A stretch of DNA of 64,000 nucleotides from positions 14,135,541 to 14,199,540 of the forward strand of contig NC_133537.1 of assembly GCF_048544455.1 (NCBI RefSeq), given 5' to 3'. How positions within the stretch are numbered: position 1 is the first letter of the stretch; every line of letters starts with the position of its first letter. Positions 46,690-59,408 of the stretch are shown here, piece by piece. The DNA comes from Silene latifolia (taxonomy: Eukaryota > Streptophyta > Magnoliopsida > Caryophyllales > Caryophyllaceae). The position numbers and the translations under genes are program-made. A model generated the notes under the pieces. It did no database searches. It saw nothing but the letters and a program-made list of their open reading frames with translations, and had not been told where the DNA came from.

Positions 46690-47315
46690 ATGGCAATCCG
46701 AGCTGGCTAAGGCGGGCGGCACGAGTCCGGCATGGGCACGACACGGCACGGATGAACAGAACAGTAATGACGGCACGGGTTGGACACGGGCCGCGACTGC
46801 GTTTTTTGGGAATTCCCGTGCCCAGGCACGGCACGGCCCAAGCACGGAGGGTCCGGCACGAACAAGGCACGGCGGGCCTAGCACGGCATGACCCGAGATT
46901 TGGCCCGTTTCTTAATTATTTAATTAAATTCTTTTTTTTTTTAATATCGTTTTTTAATTATTTAATTAAATCTAGTAAATTAAAAATACAAGTAATCAAC
47001 TAATCAAAACATTACATTAATATTTAATAAAATATATATTTAAATCATTAATATTCATTATTTATATAAATCAAAAAGTATTTAGAAAAAAAATACTAAG
47101 GCTATTGGGCCAGCCCACGTGCCAGGCACGATTAGCTCATGGGCCAGGCACGGCCCGAGCACGAAATTGGGCGTGCCAGGAGTGGGCCGCGGTGGGGGGT
47201 TTGAGTGAGTGGGTCAGGTACGACACGGCACGGCCAACCCAATATCCGTGCCTGGGCTGGGCCATTTTTTGGGAGAGCGTGCCGACCCAACACGGCCCAA
47301 TGCCAACTCTAGGGA
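46690..47315. mobile_element. GC-armed repeat with AT core, copy A
   Basis: GC-rich arms of GGCACGG/GGCCC words flank an AT-rich core (about 46910-47100) with TACATTAATATTTAATAAAA. The right end is CGGCCCAATGCCAACTCTAG. The core is the reverse complement of the core of copy B at 51735-52360. No coding capacity is credible; the arms give spurious frames in several registers. The family is not known to me. Confidence 0.55.
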
Positions 47316-47781
47316 AGATGACGGATAATAAATGACGCATTGGTAACCCCAAAAATGTGCTTGATCGTCGGTACACAAATCATGTTCACCATCCAATCTT
47401 CTTTCTATTCCGTAGAACCACAATGATCTAAGGTAAATTGTTACACTAATATACCGACCAAGTATATATCACAAAACAAGGAAACGGCTCTCAATGGAAG
47501 AAAAATTAGTGAGAGCGTCATGACAATCACTGGTTTCGGAACAAGAACAGAGTAATAGCATCAACATATTATACTTCCAAGTCACAACCGCAAGATCAGA
47601 AGGTACAATACCCAAGCTTTCAGAACCAAGATCCATCTATTGCCAACAACTATTCGCCTCTGCCTAAGAGATGATATAGATAGATATAAACAAAATAGTT
47701 GGGAGTCGTCGTCAACAACACATTTGCGTAAGCATATGATAAAGACTTGGAGAGACCAAAGAGATATATAATCGTGGTTCT

Positions 47782-50747
47782 TCACTCGTCAGTTTTCATT
47801 GGTTCCTCTGTTTTCACAGCTGCTGAGTGGTATTTTTCTAACTCAGCATCTAAATCCTCTGCAGATATCTTTTCATCACGGTCTCTTCCTCTCCCACGGC
47901 CTCTGCCAAAACTACGCCCACCGCGCGGACGCCCCATTGGACCTCCTCTCCCTCGTCCCCTGCGAGATTATAAAGTGAGATTAGTTTAAAACTTTAAACA
48001 AAAAAAAAAAAAACTAAAGGAGCTACAGATTAGTATTTAAAATGATCTACTGCCAGAATAGAAATCTGCACTACGGTGTTTATACTGAAGATGTACCATG
48101 AAAGTAGGACCTTGAACACATTAACCACGTATACAAGTCAGAAGCCAAACAAAACTTGCAGCATGATCAAATCTACGCTAAAGTCGATACTTCACAGTTT
48201 ACATACAGACAACTTAATCCAGAAACTGGAAAGCTTAGATAAACACTGAGTTTCTATCAATAGAAAAACCCCAGAAAAACAGACAACAGATGGATAACAT
48301 CAAATTCAAAAATCACAAGTTCACAACTGTAAAGAATAGTTAGGTTTAAGGTATGACAGATACACAATCCGCTCCTTTGTATATCGTCATTGAGTTGCTG
48401 CTCACTCCATACTTCCATGGTTCTGTTGCATTTGTTTAACAAATGTTTCACCGGATTCAACATATATAGCACAAGCATAACGCCAATTTCACTTCTGAGT
48501 TCTGACCCATGTATAATTTGTGGTAACAACCATCAATTACTGATCTAATACAGCTAGATGAACATAGAGCCATTACGTGGGCTGCAAAATAATATTCTCG
48601 CGTTGCTCAGTGCTCCTCAGCTCCTCAGTAAGTTACGTAAACAAATAGTACTACTCAAACAAAGGAAAAGATTTTGAAAAGTCTTTAGAGGAAACAAAAA
48701 GGAGCTCCGCTAAGGAAGAGAACTTAATTCGAGGAACAACTCATTTTAAGAACATGATCAGAGAAGTATGCTGACAAACAAAAAAGTATGATGTTAAGAT
48801 AAGAAATCACGTACATTCTATCATATCCAAGTGGATTTCTAGGAAAACCATTAAAAGCTGGTGGTGGAGCTCCTGCACTGGAAATATTTGTGCCAACAAT
48901 CTCGATTTTTATAGGTTTTCCATCAAGCTCGACATTGTTGTACCTCTTGACAGCGGCCAGAGCATCATTCCTCCTAGAGTAAACAACTTCAGCAGTTCCC
49001 TGACAGAAGTACCAGATCTTGTTCTTGATATCATCCAGGGAACCAAAGAAGAACAAAAAAATGAGAGTAGAAAGAATACGCTGAGTACCTTTGATCTCCC
49101 GCTTCTATCATAATGGACAGTGTAACGCTTCAGGTCACCAACCTCAGAAAAGAGCTCCTTAAAATAGATTACTGATGTCAGCAAACACATGTGACCAACA
49201 TATAAATAAACAATCAAAACAATCAGCCTCTTTGTAATCTATAAACATATATGCAGAGTAATGCATGAATGTATTGGCAACACAAAAACTAAATGAGAGA
49301 AACAGAGCAGCCGACAAACAAAAATTGACCTCCAGGAAGAAATTCTACACTAGTAACTTATTAAGTGGAATATCTAACTATACTTAGGTAGTTAGGTACA
49401 AACACTCATACACCTGACTTGATGGTACTATTGAGTAATTAGATACAATCATAACTATCAAAACAACATTGTAAAATCCTACAATCTCCCCCTACCCTCC
49501 AAAAAGAAAGCGGTTTCACAACTCCATAGCAACGCAAAAATTATACTACAAGAACAAATTGCATGTGCTATAGTAGTTCCGTAACTGATTGTGCAATCAC
49601 AGTACCCTAAAGCACAAAACAAATCCTCCTTGTATCCACGAATCCAACAAAGTAAACATACTACAAATATATACCACTAACGAGGTATGAGAGATCGATG
49701 CGTTCACAAATTTATAAACCTCTCATAACTAACAGCATATCAACTAGTAGAGAATCGATTTCAGGTGCTTAAACTACTTATTTTAGCTACTGCCAACATC
49801 AACACAACGTAAACTATACTTCTGCTTACGGTAACAGCTCACCCTAGTCCCTAGCTATTGCGGACAAAGAAAACGTAAAATCAAGCAAGCAGAGACTACA
49901 AAGTCCAAAGCTTGTTCCAATCAAGAATACAAATCAGATTCAAAGCTGAAACTATAGTTATCACTCAGTTTCCTACAAAATTCAAGAAAAAATAAACCTA
50001 AATTCCACATTACTACAACAATGAACGATTAACACAGATATCAAGACGCATTTCAATGAAAAGTTCGGTATTAATAAATCGTAATATACAAGAATTTGTA
50101 AATTTTCGGTATTTCTAATAGGCTAATAGCATATAAACTTGCAGAGAATCGGTTTTAGGTGCCTAATCTACTTACTTTAGCTACTGATAAGATCGATCAG
50201 TTATTATTACAAATATCAAGATACATTTTAAAGAAAATTCAAGCATTAATTAATCCGCTATACAAACTTCTTGCATAAATCCGTTTTACACAAGAATTTG
50301 TAAACTACAAAACTCTCAAGAGTTAAATTGTTTATACCTTAACATCATCAGTAGAAACACCGTAGTCCAAATTAGAAATGTAAATCTTAGTTCCAGTCTC
50401 AATTGAAGATTCTCCTTCTCGTCTTCCTCCTCCTCCGCCTACGCCGCCATAACTTCCTCGATTTCCGAACATATCATGCTTCCATAAAGTATCCGGCGCC
50501 TTCAATTAATTAACAAATCATGTAATTATGTAAATATTCGCTGTTTTAATAAACAAAAAGATAATAAAGAAAACGATGAAACAAATACCTTAGGCATAGA
50601 GTAAGGTGCGGCGCGATTGGCGACGCGATTATCAAAACGGCGAGGTGGAGCTGCGCCGGAGCGACGATGGCCGCCAGAGCGTGATGAAGAAGATGATTTG
50701 TTGCTCTTGATGAGGTCGTCGAGTGACATGTCTAAGTTGTTCGCCAT
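47782..50747 (-). CDS. THO4: THO complex subunit 4 / ALY mRNA export adaptor
   Basis: Five exons on the minus strand encode 250 aa: 50747-50589, 50499-50338, 49157-49089, 48999-48815 and 47959-47782. The protein links spliced mRNA to the export machinery as part of TREX in the nucleus. The N-terminal LDMSLDDLIKSNK is the UAP56/DDX39-binding motif, followed by an Arg/Gly-rich stretch. The RRM spans about residues 91-165, with RNP2 IYISNL and a weak RNP1 (GTAEVVY), then the RGG-type segment GRGRGGPMGRPRGGRSFGRG. The C-terminal ISAEDLDAELEKYH is the second UAP56-binding motif. Length fits Arabidopsis ALY1/2 (about 244-292 aa). Intron 2 is ~1.2 kb, with no repeat I recognise. Which ALY paralogue is unclear. 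Confidence 0.95.
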
Positions 50748-50960
50748 TGTAGCTTAAGGAAGAAGCTTTAGTGAGAGAAAATGAGAGGAAGTAGAGATCT
50801 AGGGTTGTCTTCGAAACACTGGAAGGAGGAAGGAACTGATGAATGAGAGTGAGTGGAAGGAGAGGAGGGAGTCAATAAAATCAAGTTACACTTGCTTTTG
50901 AGAATTGCATATTTGTGTATTTTGCATAGGTGTAGCAAGTTTAGGTCCGGATTCAAAAAA

Positions 50961-51148
50961 CACAAATTCTCATTATAGACGGACACTATCCGTCTATACG
51001 TATAGACGGATACCATTTTCCCACACAAAATACCCATTTCGTCATAAAGTGGGAAGCACATGGGGGTGCCCCACCTTGTCCCCCTACCCATTTTATTAGA
51101 GGTCTTTACCCGTCTGTTCGCCCCACCCGTCTATACCAGGATCTATTG
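50961..51148. mobile_element. Foldback MITE with 9-bp target duplication
   Basis: It is the same family as 39573-39758: starts CACAAATTCTCATTATAGAC, ends ACCAGGATCTATTG, about 190 bases. The 9-bp repeat TTCAAAAAA is at 50952-50960 and 51149-51157. It lies just upstream of the THO4 start. Confidence 0.82.
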
Positions 51149-51353
51149 TTCAAAAAAATGGTTCGAATGACTATATAGTTTGAAGTAAACCCGAACCGAA
51201 TCTATTAAGGTGCGGTCCTTGTTCGTCATTTCTTGATCGTTATGTTTTTCAAGATTAAATAATACGAAGTATAATTTTACGAAGTTTATTAGAATTTTAC
51301 ATTTAAAAGACATTATAAAACTCAAAGTTAATCATTATAGAGTATAAATTTAC

Positions 51354-51650
51354 TACTCCCTCCATTCAACTCCACTTTGTAACTTTGGTTTTACACGGAT
51401 ATTAAGGAGCGGATTAAAAAAGTATTAAAAGTACATGAGGAAAGAGAAAGAAGAGGTTAAAAATATTAAAAAAACATAAAGGTGGGGTTTTATGGTGGGT
51501 TAGTGTGGGGTTTGTGTGACATTTTTTGTAAATAAAGATTTTCAATAAGGATAGAATTGTCATTTTTTTAGCCAAATAAGGAAACCTGTAAAGTGGAGTT
51601 GAATGAACGGAAATGGAATACATGTAAAGTGGAGTTGAATGGAGGGAGTA
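51354..51650. mobile_element. Stowaway-type MITE, 297 bp
   Basis: The ends are TACTCCCTCCATTCAACTCC on the left and GGAGTTGAATGGAGGGAGTA on the right, perfect inverted repeats at a TA target. The arms continue with CACTTTGTAA-type pairing. Interior is AT-rich with no gene. Confidence 0.88.
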
Positions 51651-51734
51651 GTACTTTGATTATTTATTATAGTTGATTTTGTGAATTTATATTGGTCTTT
51701 GTTTGAATCGGTGTTTGGACCAATTCAGCACTCA

Positions 51735-52360
51735 CCCTAGAGTAGGCAATGGGCCGTGCTGGGCCGGCCCGTCGTGCCTTCCCCCAAAAATGGCCCGGCC
51801 CAGGCACGGATATTGAGCTCCTCGGGTCGTGCCGTGCCAAGCCCACTGATTCAAACCTACGCCGCGGCCCGCTCAAGGCACGGCCATTTTCGTGCTCGGG
51901 TCGTGCCTGGCCCATGGGCTTTTCGTGCCTTGTCCGTGGGCCGGCCCATGTGCTTTAATATTTTTTATTTTAAAAAAAAGTTATATAATTGATATATTTT
52001 TAGTATTTTTTGTTTAATAAATGATGATTAATGGTTTAAATATATATTTTATTAAATATTAATGTAATTTTTGTTTAATAAATGATGATTAATGGTTTAA
52101 ATATATATTTTATTAAATATTAATGTACTTTTTGTTTAATAAATAATGATCAATGGGCCATTCTTCGGGCCGTGCCAAGCCCGTCGTGCCTGATGCGTGC
52201 CGGACTCCACTGTGCCTGGGTCGTGTCGTGCCTAGGCACGGAATTCTGAAGAAAATCGCGCCCGTCTCAAGCTCAGTCGTGCTGTGCCCGTGCTTCCTCA
52301 ATTTTCTCGCCTGGCCGTGCCGCCCACCGACCCGCGGCCCTTTATGCCAACTCTAACTCA
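51735..52360. mobile_element. GC-armed repeat with AT core, copy B
   Basis: This is the inverted relative of copy A at 46690-47315: TAGAGTAGGCAATGGGCCG at the left and TTTATGCCAACTCTAAC at the right, GC-rich arms of GTGCC/GGCCC words, and an AT core. Within the core a ~61-base segment (AATGATGATTAATGGTTTAA onward) is tandemly duplicated at about 52018-52140. Confidence 0.55.
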
Positions 52361-53115
52361 CCCCTATTAAAATTTGTATGTCCATTTAACAATATTACGT
52401 TAATATCTTCTTTCCACCCGAGAATCCAAGATACTTACAAAATATGTTGTATTTAAAAAGTCGCTTATATTTAACTTTACTGTAAATGTCCGCTAAATTA
52501 TTAAAGCGCGAAAGTGGTAAACAACCCTCTAAGTTTACTTCTACGTGAGATTAAGCCCCTTAAGTTTGATTTGGAGTAAATAACCCCTTAACTTTGCTAT
52601 AAAGTGAAATCAAGCCCTTTTTATTTTTCTGGTCAAAATCTCACCGGATTTTTCAAATTCTCAACAATTTCTCATATCGGTATACATATTAGGTATAAAT
52701 TTCTCTCGGATACGTTTACTTTTTTATTTGTGTGCTCCTGTCATCAAGTAAGGGCGGTGATGATGACCCTAAAAAACTGTCGAGTTGTTTGCCCGGTAAT
52801 CTAAGATCAAATCCATGGTTTGCCAAATTGATCTTCCCCTCCAAAATCCTCTATTTACTAAAAGAATAGGCGAATCTAAAAATTTTCCCGCTCAAATTTT
52901 TTTACCTATATATATTGGGCCTTAACATATTTAATAGCTATCTGGTATTGGGCTTAACATTTTTGCTCATTCTATAATCTATACAAATGTTGGCCTACCT
53001 TATATATAATTCTTATTTGTGAATTTTTTTTTTTTTTTTTTGGTAAAATGTGAGTGTATTATATATATAAAAAAAAGAGTTTCAAATACAAAATAGGCCT
53101 AAACCTTTCCAATGG

Positions 53116-56100
53116 TTAAAGAAAATTCAAGCGCCCTAGCCAATCTAACTCTTGTGTATTCAACTTCCTCTTATCCCGTTCTTTTATCCTCCTCTTCATA
53201 TCATCATTGATCAACAATGCGGTACGACTAGGCCTCAGGACCAGCTGCTCTATACGACTCTTGTTTCTCTGCTGCCACACATGATACATGGCACTCAACA
53301 CCATAGCATTCTTAACCTTCCTCTGCGTTTTCGGGCCGGTGTTATGAATGCACCGGTCTGAGACATCGAATCGGGAAGTTTTAAGCCAGAAATTTTCATC
53401 AGTTCTTGTATTACCCGTCTGCTAAAGGCACATTCAAAAAATAAATGTTCATGTGTCTCTTCTGCCTGCCCACATAAGAAACACATTTCATCCACATTCA
53501 TCCCAAATCCTTTCGTCTCTTGTTAGTATCTTTGGGATTTGTGAGCTATAAGCCATCCCATGAACTTTGTGTTTAGGTAGATTCCAACTGTCCCAAATTG
53601 CATTATGCCAGTCTACCTTAATCCTTGCTCCTCTAAGCCATTCATAGCAACCTTGGCAGGAGTGTAACCGATATCGCACCCGCCATACCCCCGATTGTAT
53701 CCATTAGCAATCACCGCTTCACCTTGCAAATCCTCCTCCACACCCAGTGGAGTTGCTAGTAGCGTGTACTCCGCCAGAACCCCCTTTAAATAATTTGCAT
53801 TCACCCATTGGACCCATAACGACTCCTTCTTAGTTGCAATCCAATCCACAAGTCTACCAACCATAGCAATATTCCACAATTCCTGATTCTTTAGCCCCAA
53901 TCCCCTTCCTTCCTTTGGCCTACATATAGTATCCCAGGCTACTAAAGGACTTCGTCTATACTCACCTTTGCCATCCCATAAAAATTCGCATGTAGCTTCT
54001 ATTCTTTGTATGACTCCTTTAGGGAGAACAAACAAAGAAGCCCAATAGGAGTGTAAAGAATTCAAGACATCTTTGAACCAAAGTGAGCCTACTGCATAGG
54101 AGAACTTCCTGGCACCATAACTATGTATTCTGTTGCAAATTTTATCCACCAAGCACTCACAGTCCTTCTTCTTTAATCTCGTAGTCTGGATAGGCATCCC
54201 TAGATACCTGAATGGTAGCTTGCCTTCTTTAAACCCAAACACACTCAGGAAATCACATTTGAGCTCTTCATTCACTCCATTAAAGTAAGCATTAGACTTA
54301 CTAGCACTCACTTTAAGTCCAGAAGTTTTTGAGAAGGTTGAGAAAGATTTCAGAAGGAGCATCATAGACACAGCATCCCCATTACTGAACATCAAAACAT
54401 CATCTGCAAACATAAGATTTGTAATCTTCAACTCTTTGCATAAGGGGTGATACTTGAACTGGTATTTAGACGCAGCATACTTCAGCATTCAAGTCAAATA
54501 ATCCATACATAGGGTAAACAACAAGGGGGACAGTGGGTCTCCTTGCCTTAAACCCCTCTTAGCTGGGAAGTACCCAAAACTCTCTCCATTCAGTGCCAAG
54601 GAGAAGGTAGGAGTAGTGATACATTGCAAAATTCTCTCTTTAAAACCAGCAGGAAAGTCTAGTAGATCCATCAACTGCTCAACAAAGCTCCACTCCACTG
54701 TATCGTATGCCTTCTGTAAATCAATTTTTAGCATACATCTAGGAGACACAGAAGGCCTCTCATAGAGTCTAATGAGATCCTGGCAAATTAAAATGTTTTC
54801 CTGAATGCTCCTGTCTTGAATAAACGGCCCCTGATTCATGTGTACTATTTCAGGCAGCACAGATGCAAGTCTTGCACAAAGCAACTTTGAAATGACCTTG
54901 TAGACTACATGACAACATACAATAGGACGAAACTGAGTTACATCCTTAGGTCTCTCACATTTAGGAATGAGTGTCAAGGTTGTTGCATTAAACTGTTTCA
55001 AGAGCCTCCCATTCAAGAAAAAGTCTTTGACTGCAACTACTACCTGTTTGCCAATCTCTCCCCAAGCATCTCTAAAGAAACCGCTTGTGTATCCATCAGG
55101 GCCAGGGGCCTTGATGTCAGGGATGCTAAACATTGCTTCTTTGATCTCCTCTCCTGTAACTGGCCTAAGAAGCTGAGCTTGATGTTCCCTTGTGCACTTC
55201 TTCCCCTGAGCAATGACACGTTTATGGACAGGTTTAGTAGTCTGGTTTGTTCCCAGCAGATGCTCATAAAATTCCAGAAAGGCAGCCTAGACCTGATCAC
55301 TAGTGTCACAAACTTTCCCACTCATATTCTCAATCACAAAAATCTTATTCCTGTTTCTCCTCTTCTTAATGATGATATGGAAGTATGCTGAGTTTGTATC
55401 ACCCTCCTTGATCCACTCACTCTTTGCTTTCTGGAGCAAGAAACTATCCCTAGCACATTGCAACTCCTTAAGCTTCAATCTGGCTTCATATTCCTGGTTT
55501 ATAAGACTTAAGTCTGAGGGATCAACTCCCAATTGAATCTGCATCTCCTCAACTTGCTGCTCTAAAATGTTAGTACTCTTCTCAACATCACTAAAACTCT
55601 CCCTATTCAGTTTCTTTAACCCTGGCTTAAGATTTTTAAGGTTTTTTGCTAATTTAAAAAGAGGGGTACCATCAATATCAAACTTCCAATGCTCTCTCAG
55701 AAGGGGTAAGGACTCTTTAGACTTGCCCCACATATTGAAATATTTGAAACTCCTAGTCCCTTGCACCACCTTGTTGCTCCTGACAATACATGGAGTGTGA
55801 TCCATCATCCCCTCAGGCAAGAATTGAGCATACAAATCAGGGAAACTATCACACCAAGCTCTATTCACCAGGAACCTATCCAACCGACTGTATATCCTCT
55901 CCCCAGGCCTCTGTTTGTTATTCCAAGTAAAAACTGACCCTACAGCAGTGATGTCTATCACCTCACATTCATCTACACATTTCCTGAAGGGTTCCATCTC
56001 AGCTATAGTCGTATCTCCTCCACACCTTTCCTGAGCAGCTAGCACACAGTTGAAATCCCCAGCTATTGCCCATGGACCAGAACTTTGATTAGCAAACTTC

Positions 56101-56477
56101 CTCAATTGATCCCAAAGAGGAGCCCTCTCACTGATGCCATTGAAAGCATAGACCATTGTCAAGTAGAAAACATTCCTAGTCACCAAAGCCTGCACCTTCA
56201 TGTGGATATATTGAGCATTATACTCAATGACATGCACATTGAACATCCCAGGCTTCCATAAGACCCAAATTCTTCCACCACTATGATAATCATTGTTGGT
56301 AGTTATGCTCCAACCATTATTAAAGTTATTTACAACTTTATTAAAAAATTTATTCTTTATTTTAGTCTCCAATAACCCAAATAAACCTACATCTTTATTC
56401 TGTAAAAAGTAACTTATATGTTTCTGTTTATCTACTCTATTCATACCTCGTACATTCCAAAAGCCTATGCTATCCAT
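53116..56477 (-). pseudogene. L1 ORF2: endonuclease, reverse transcriptase, zf-RVT
   Basis: The start is MDSIGFWNVRGMNRVDK at 56477. The AP-endonuclease shows WNVRGMN, LLETKIK, AGDFNCVL, YSRLDRF and MDHTPC. The RT shows KAPGPDGYTSGFF, FIQDRSIQENILICQ, GLRQGDPLSPLLFTLC and the active-site FADD (NLMFADDVLMFS). The zf-RVT reads CFLCGQAEETHEHLFFEC. In-frame stops occur at about 55287 and 54489 and the frame shifts near 53.65 and 53.3 kb, so it is inactive but only lightly decayed. Its ATG overlaps the ORF1 stop by 8 bases. Confidence 0.92.
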
Positions 56478-59408
56478 TGGAACAAATAGGAGATGTAGAG
56501 TGCCTTTGAGCTAACACAGTCTTCTTTGAAGGAGATGTTACAATCTCTTTATAAGAATAAGCTCCAAAATTTTCATTACTATTTCCTTCACCACTCCTCT
56601 CCTGCCTATGCATCTTAACTAGCCTTTTGGTAGGAGTAATGAATCGCCCTTCCTCCCTGATAACAGGGATTACAGGTGACTGCACAGGTTGCACAACCAC
56701 AGTCCTGGCAACTGGCTCTACTGCAGGCTTATTCACCACAGGCCTCCACACTTTTTTGACACCCTGGTTCTCATGTTTCTTCATGATAGGCTTGTCGTGT
56801 GCCTATGCAAAGATAAATTCCCTAAACACAAGTAAATGTAGTAATAGGGGTCGAACCACAAGGAAACGGGAATTACGTTGTGAATTGCTATGGGTAGATT
56901 TTTATCAAGGTCGATTTCGTTTTTGGTTTGATTTGGTTGCTTGATGATTAATAAAAATTGTGATGTAAACTATATAATTAAAAGAGAGTCTAAGGGATTC
57001 GGGTCACACATGCAAAAGTAAACATATGATTATGATAAATTCAGTACTAATAACATTGTCAATTGCTTAGGCTTAGAGACACCCACCTTACGATATTAGT
57101 GTCAACCATAAACCGGGTCCTAGAGAAACTCTCGTCCATGACTAGGTCGTCCTACTATACATGCTTAGTCTAATTCAATTCCGTGCCTCTCGACTTATAG
57201 AACGAATGAACAAACTTAATCATTTGAATAAGGCCCTAAACAAAGATTAAACATTGTGGCACAAGCATGTGATAGAAGCAATATGATCAATATTATTATT
57301 AACTTATTTTATCATGTTTATATATTAAGTTTATGCATGGCTCCCCTAGCCCTTAGACTAGGAAATTTAGCTACTCATACTAAAATGTAAATTGTAAACT
57401 AAATTGTAAGAAATATTAAACATGGTTATAAGATTTATATTAATTAGATGATATAACATGGGAAAAGAACGATGCTAATGTAAAATGGAATACTTGATTA
57501 TCAACTATGTGGTAACTAAAATAGAAATGTAGAATTGCAAAATAGAAATAAGAATACCTCAATAGGGAAGAACTTGTAAAGGAGAAATGTATAATAACCA
57601 AATGCTTGAATAACAAAATGCTTGAACAATAACTTGAGTACCAAATGTTGAAAGATTAAACTAAAGAAAGCTTAACAACTTGTAAACTAAAATGAGAAGA
57701 CTAATGAGAGAAATATAAAGCTTAAGGCTATTGTAAAGTGAAAATGAAACGTAAAGATTGGATGACCAAAGCCTCGGAATACCTCTCCTATTTATAGGAG
57801 AGGAAAGCAAAACGTAAAAGCCTAGATGCATGCGGCCCCGATCGGGGTTGCATGGCCCCGATCGGGGTCGTGTGTTTCCGGGTGATTTCTCTTAATTCCT
57901 CTATTAATTGCGTGAGGATTCCAAAGTTTATACTTAAATGCTCCTTAATCACCCGGGTAAATGCCTCATCTATGATCTGTAGAGCTCCCAAAAAGCATCC
58001 TAAGCATGTTGGAATCTTATGCTTTCCACCTTGACTTGGACTTGAACATTTGGGCTTTGACTTTGTTTGTTGGCAACATTTGCATTACTCATACTAATCC
58101 ATCAATTTCTTCATGCAAAACCCAATCCCATGCTCCATGCTTAGTCCAACACTTGGTCTTGATTAGCTTAATGAACTTAGTGTATAAAATGATAGGAAAA
58201 AGCCTCTAAATGCTTAGATTACTACAAAAATATGTTAAGACAAGCAAATACACTAGAACAACAAATATTAGCTTACAACACTATGATAAGTGCCAAATGA
58301 CATGTAAAATGAAGCTAATATAGGGGGTGAACGTATATAAAATATGCACTTATCACTTCACTTCTCCTCTTTTGCATTGTTCCTTGTCATGCCCCATGCC
58401 CTTGCATTTAGTGCATCTAATTGGTTTCCACTCATACTCCACGGCCACCTTATTCACCACCCCCTTCTCATCTTTAAACTCAATGTTTCCAGGCAACTTT
58501 TGATCCACCTCCATTTCCACCATAACCCTGGCATATCCCAACCTTGTTCTCTCCTCTGTAGCCACATCACTCTTGACGTAATTTCCTACTAGACTGGCTA
58601 TCTTAGGCAACCCCTTCCCCCAGAATTTCAAAGGAAGATTGTGAAGCCTTATCCAAGCCGGCACAGAACTCACATCATCCTTCTTCATCTCCATATCTTT
58701 TACCCATTCCTTAACAATCAGTGGCTTATTATCGAACATATAATATCCTGACTGTAAGACCTTTTCCTTCATCTCCATACTTTTAAATCTAACCAAAAAG
58801 ATCCCATTTGGCATGAAGGATATCTTGTCTATATTGAACTTCGTCCAAATGCGTCTGACAAAACCCTCTATGATCTCCCATGGAGGGTTGGCTCCAAGTA
58901 TGAAACACACCACAGCTTGACTCCAGTATTCTACCTCTTCCTCTACATCCTCATCTTCTAACTGCAACATTTCAGTCTCCTGTCGTCCTTGACTCTGTTC
59001 TCCATTAGGGTTTTCCTCTATTTCTGCAGTCTGATCAACCTCAAGATTTTCCTGCGTCTCAGAGACCACAGTATCCTCAAACTCTTCTTCATCTTCATTA
59101 AAAACTTCTTCTTCTTCATCAGATTCTCCCTCATCTTCCGTTTCAATCACCAGTTCAGGAATACCGATTATTTCAGTCATAGATTTGGTCATTCCTCCCT
59201 CACCTACATCATTAGTTGGTCCATGACACGTTTCCTTAGGGTTTTGGCAAACATTCATCTCATCGACATTGTTCTTCTCATAATCCTTCTCCTGTTCTTG
59301 CAAAGTTGAGGACGTATCAGTCTGATTAGCAGGGATGCTCCGTCCTCGTAAAGTCATCTCCCTTTGTCGTTGGAGATTTGACTTCCTTGCCATGAGCATG
59401 GGAGTCAA
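56470..59408 (-). pseudogene. L1 ORF1 (DUF4283, CCHC), split by the LTR
   Basis: The first part (59408 down to about 58356) has an acidic N-terminal half, a DUF4283 RNA-binding region (VVCFILGANPPWEIIEGF, IRLHNLPLKFWGKGLPK) and a CCHC knuckle (CTKCKGMGHDKEQC). The second part (about 56783 to 56470) is the basic C-terminus (KVWRPVVNKPAVEP, ending TSPICSNG). A solo LTR lies between. Plant L1 ORF1 binds the element RNA. Confidence 0.9.
56784..58355 (-). mobile_element. Solo LTR, 1572 bp, inside L1 ORF1
   Basis: On the minus strand it runs TGATAAGTGCATATTTTATA at 58355 to CCTATCA at 56784 (TG...CA). The 5-bp target duplication CTTCA is at 56779-56783 and 58356-58360. It is the same family as 29592-31006. 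It contains a CCCCGATCGGGG palindrome twice (about 57836-57866). No internal retroelement region is present. Confidence 0.88.

Noticed and set aside
46657-47423. Several overlapping open frames rich in Arg, Ala, Gly and Pro on both strands
   Set aside because: They come from the repeated GGCACGG words of a non-coding element; the same happens at 51667-52356.
52971-52990. TCTATAATCT as the 5' end of the small Helitron
   Set aside because: It is preceded by T rather than A; the TCCTCTATTTACTAAAAG start at 52847 has the right flank and a better family-like sequence.
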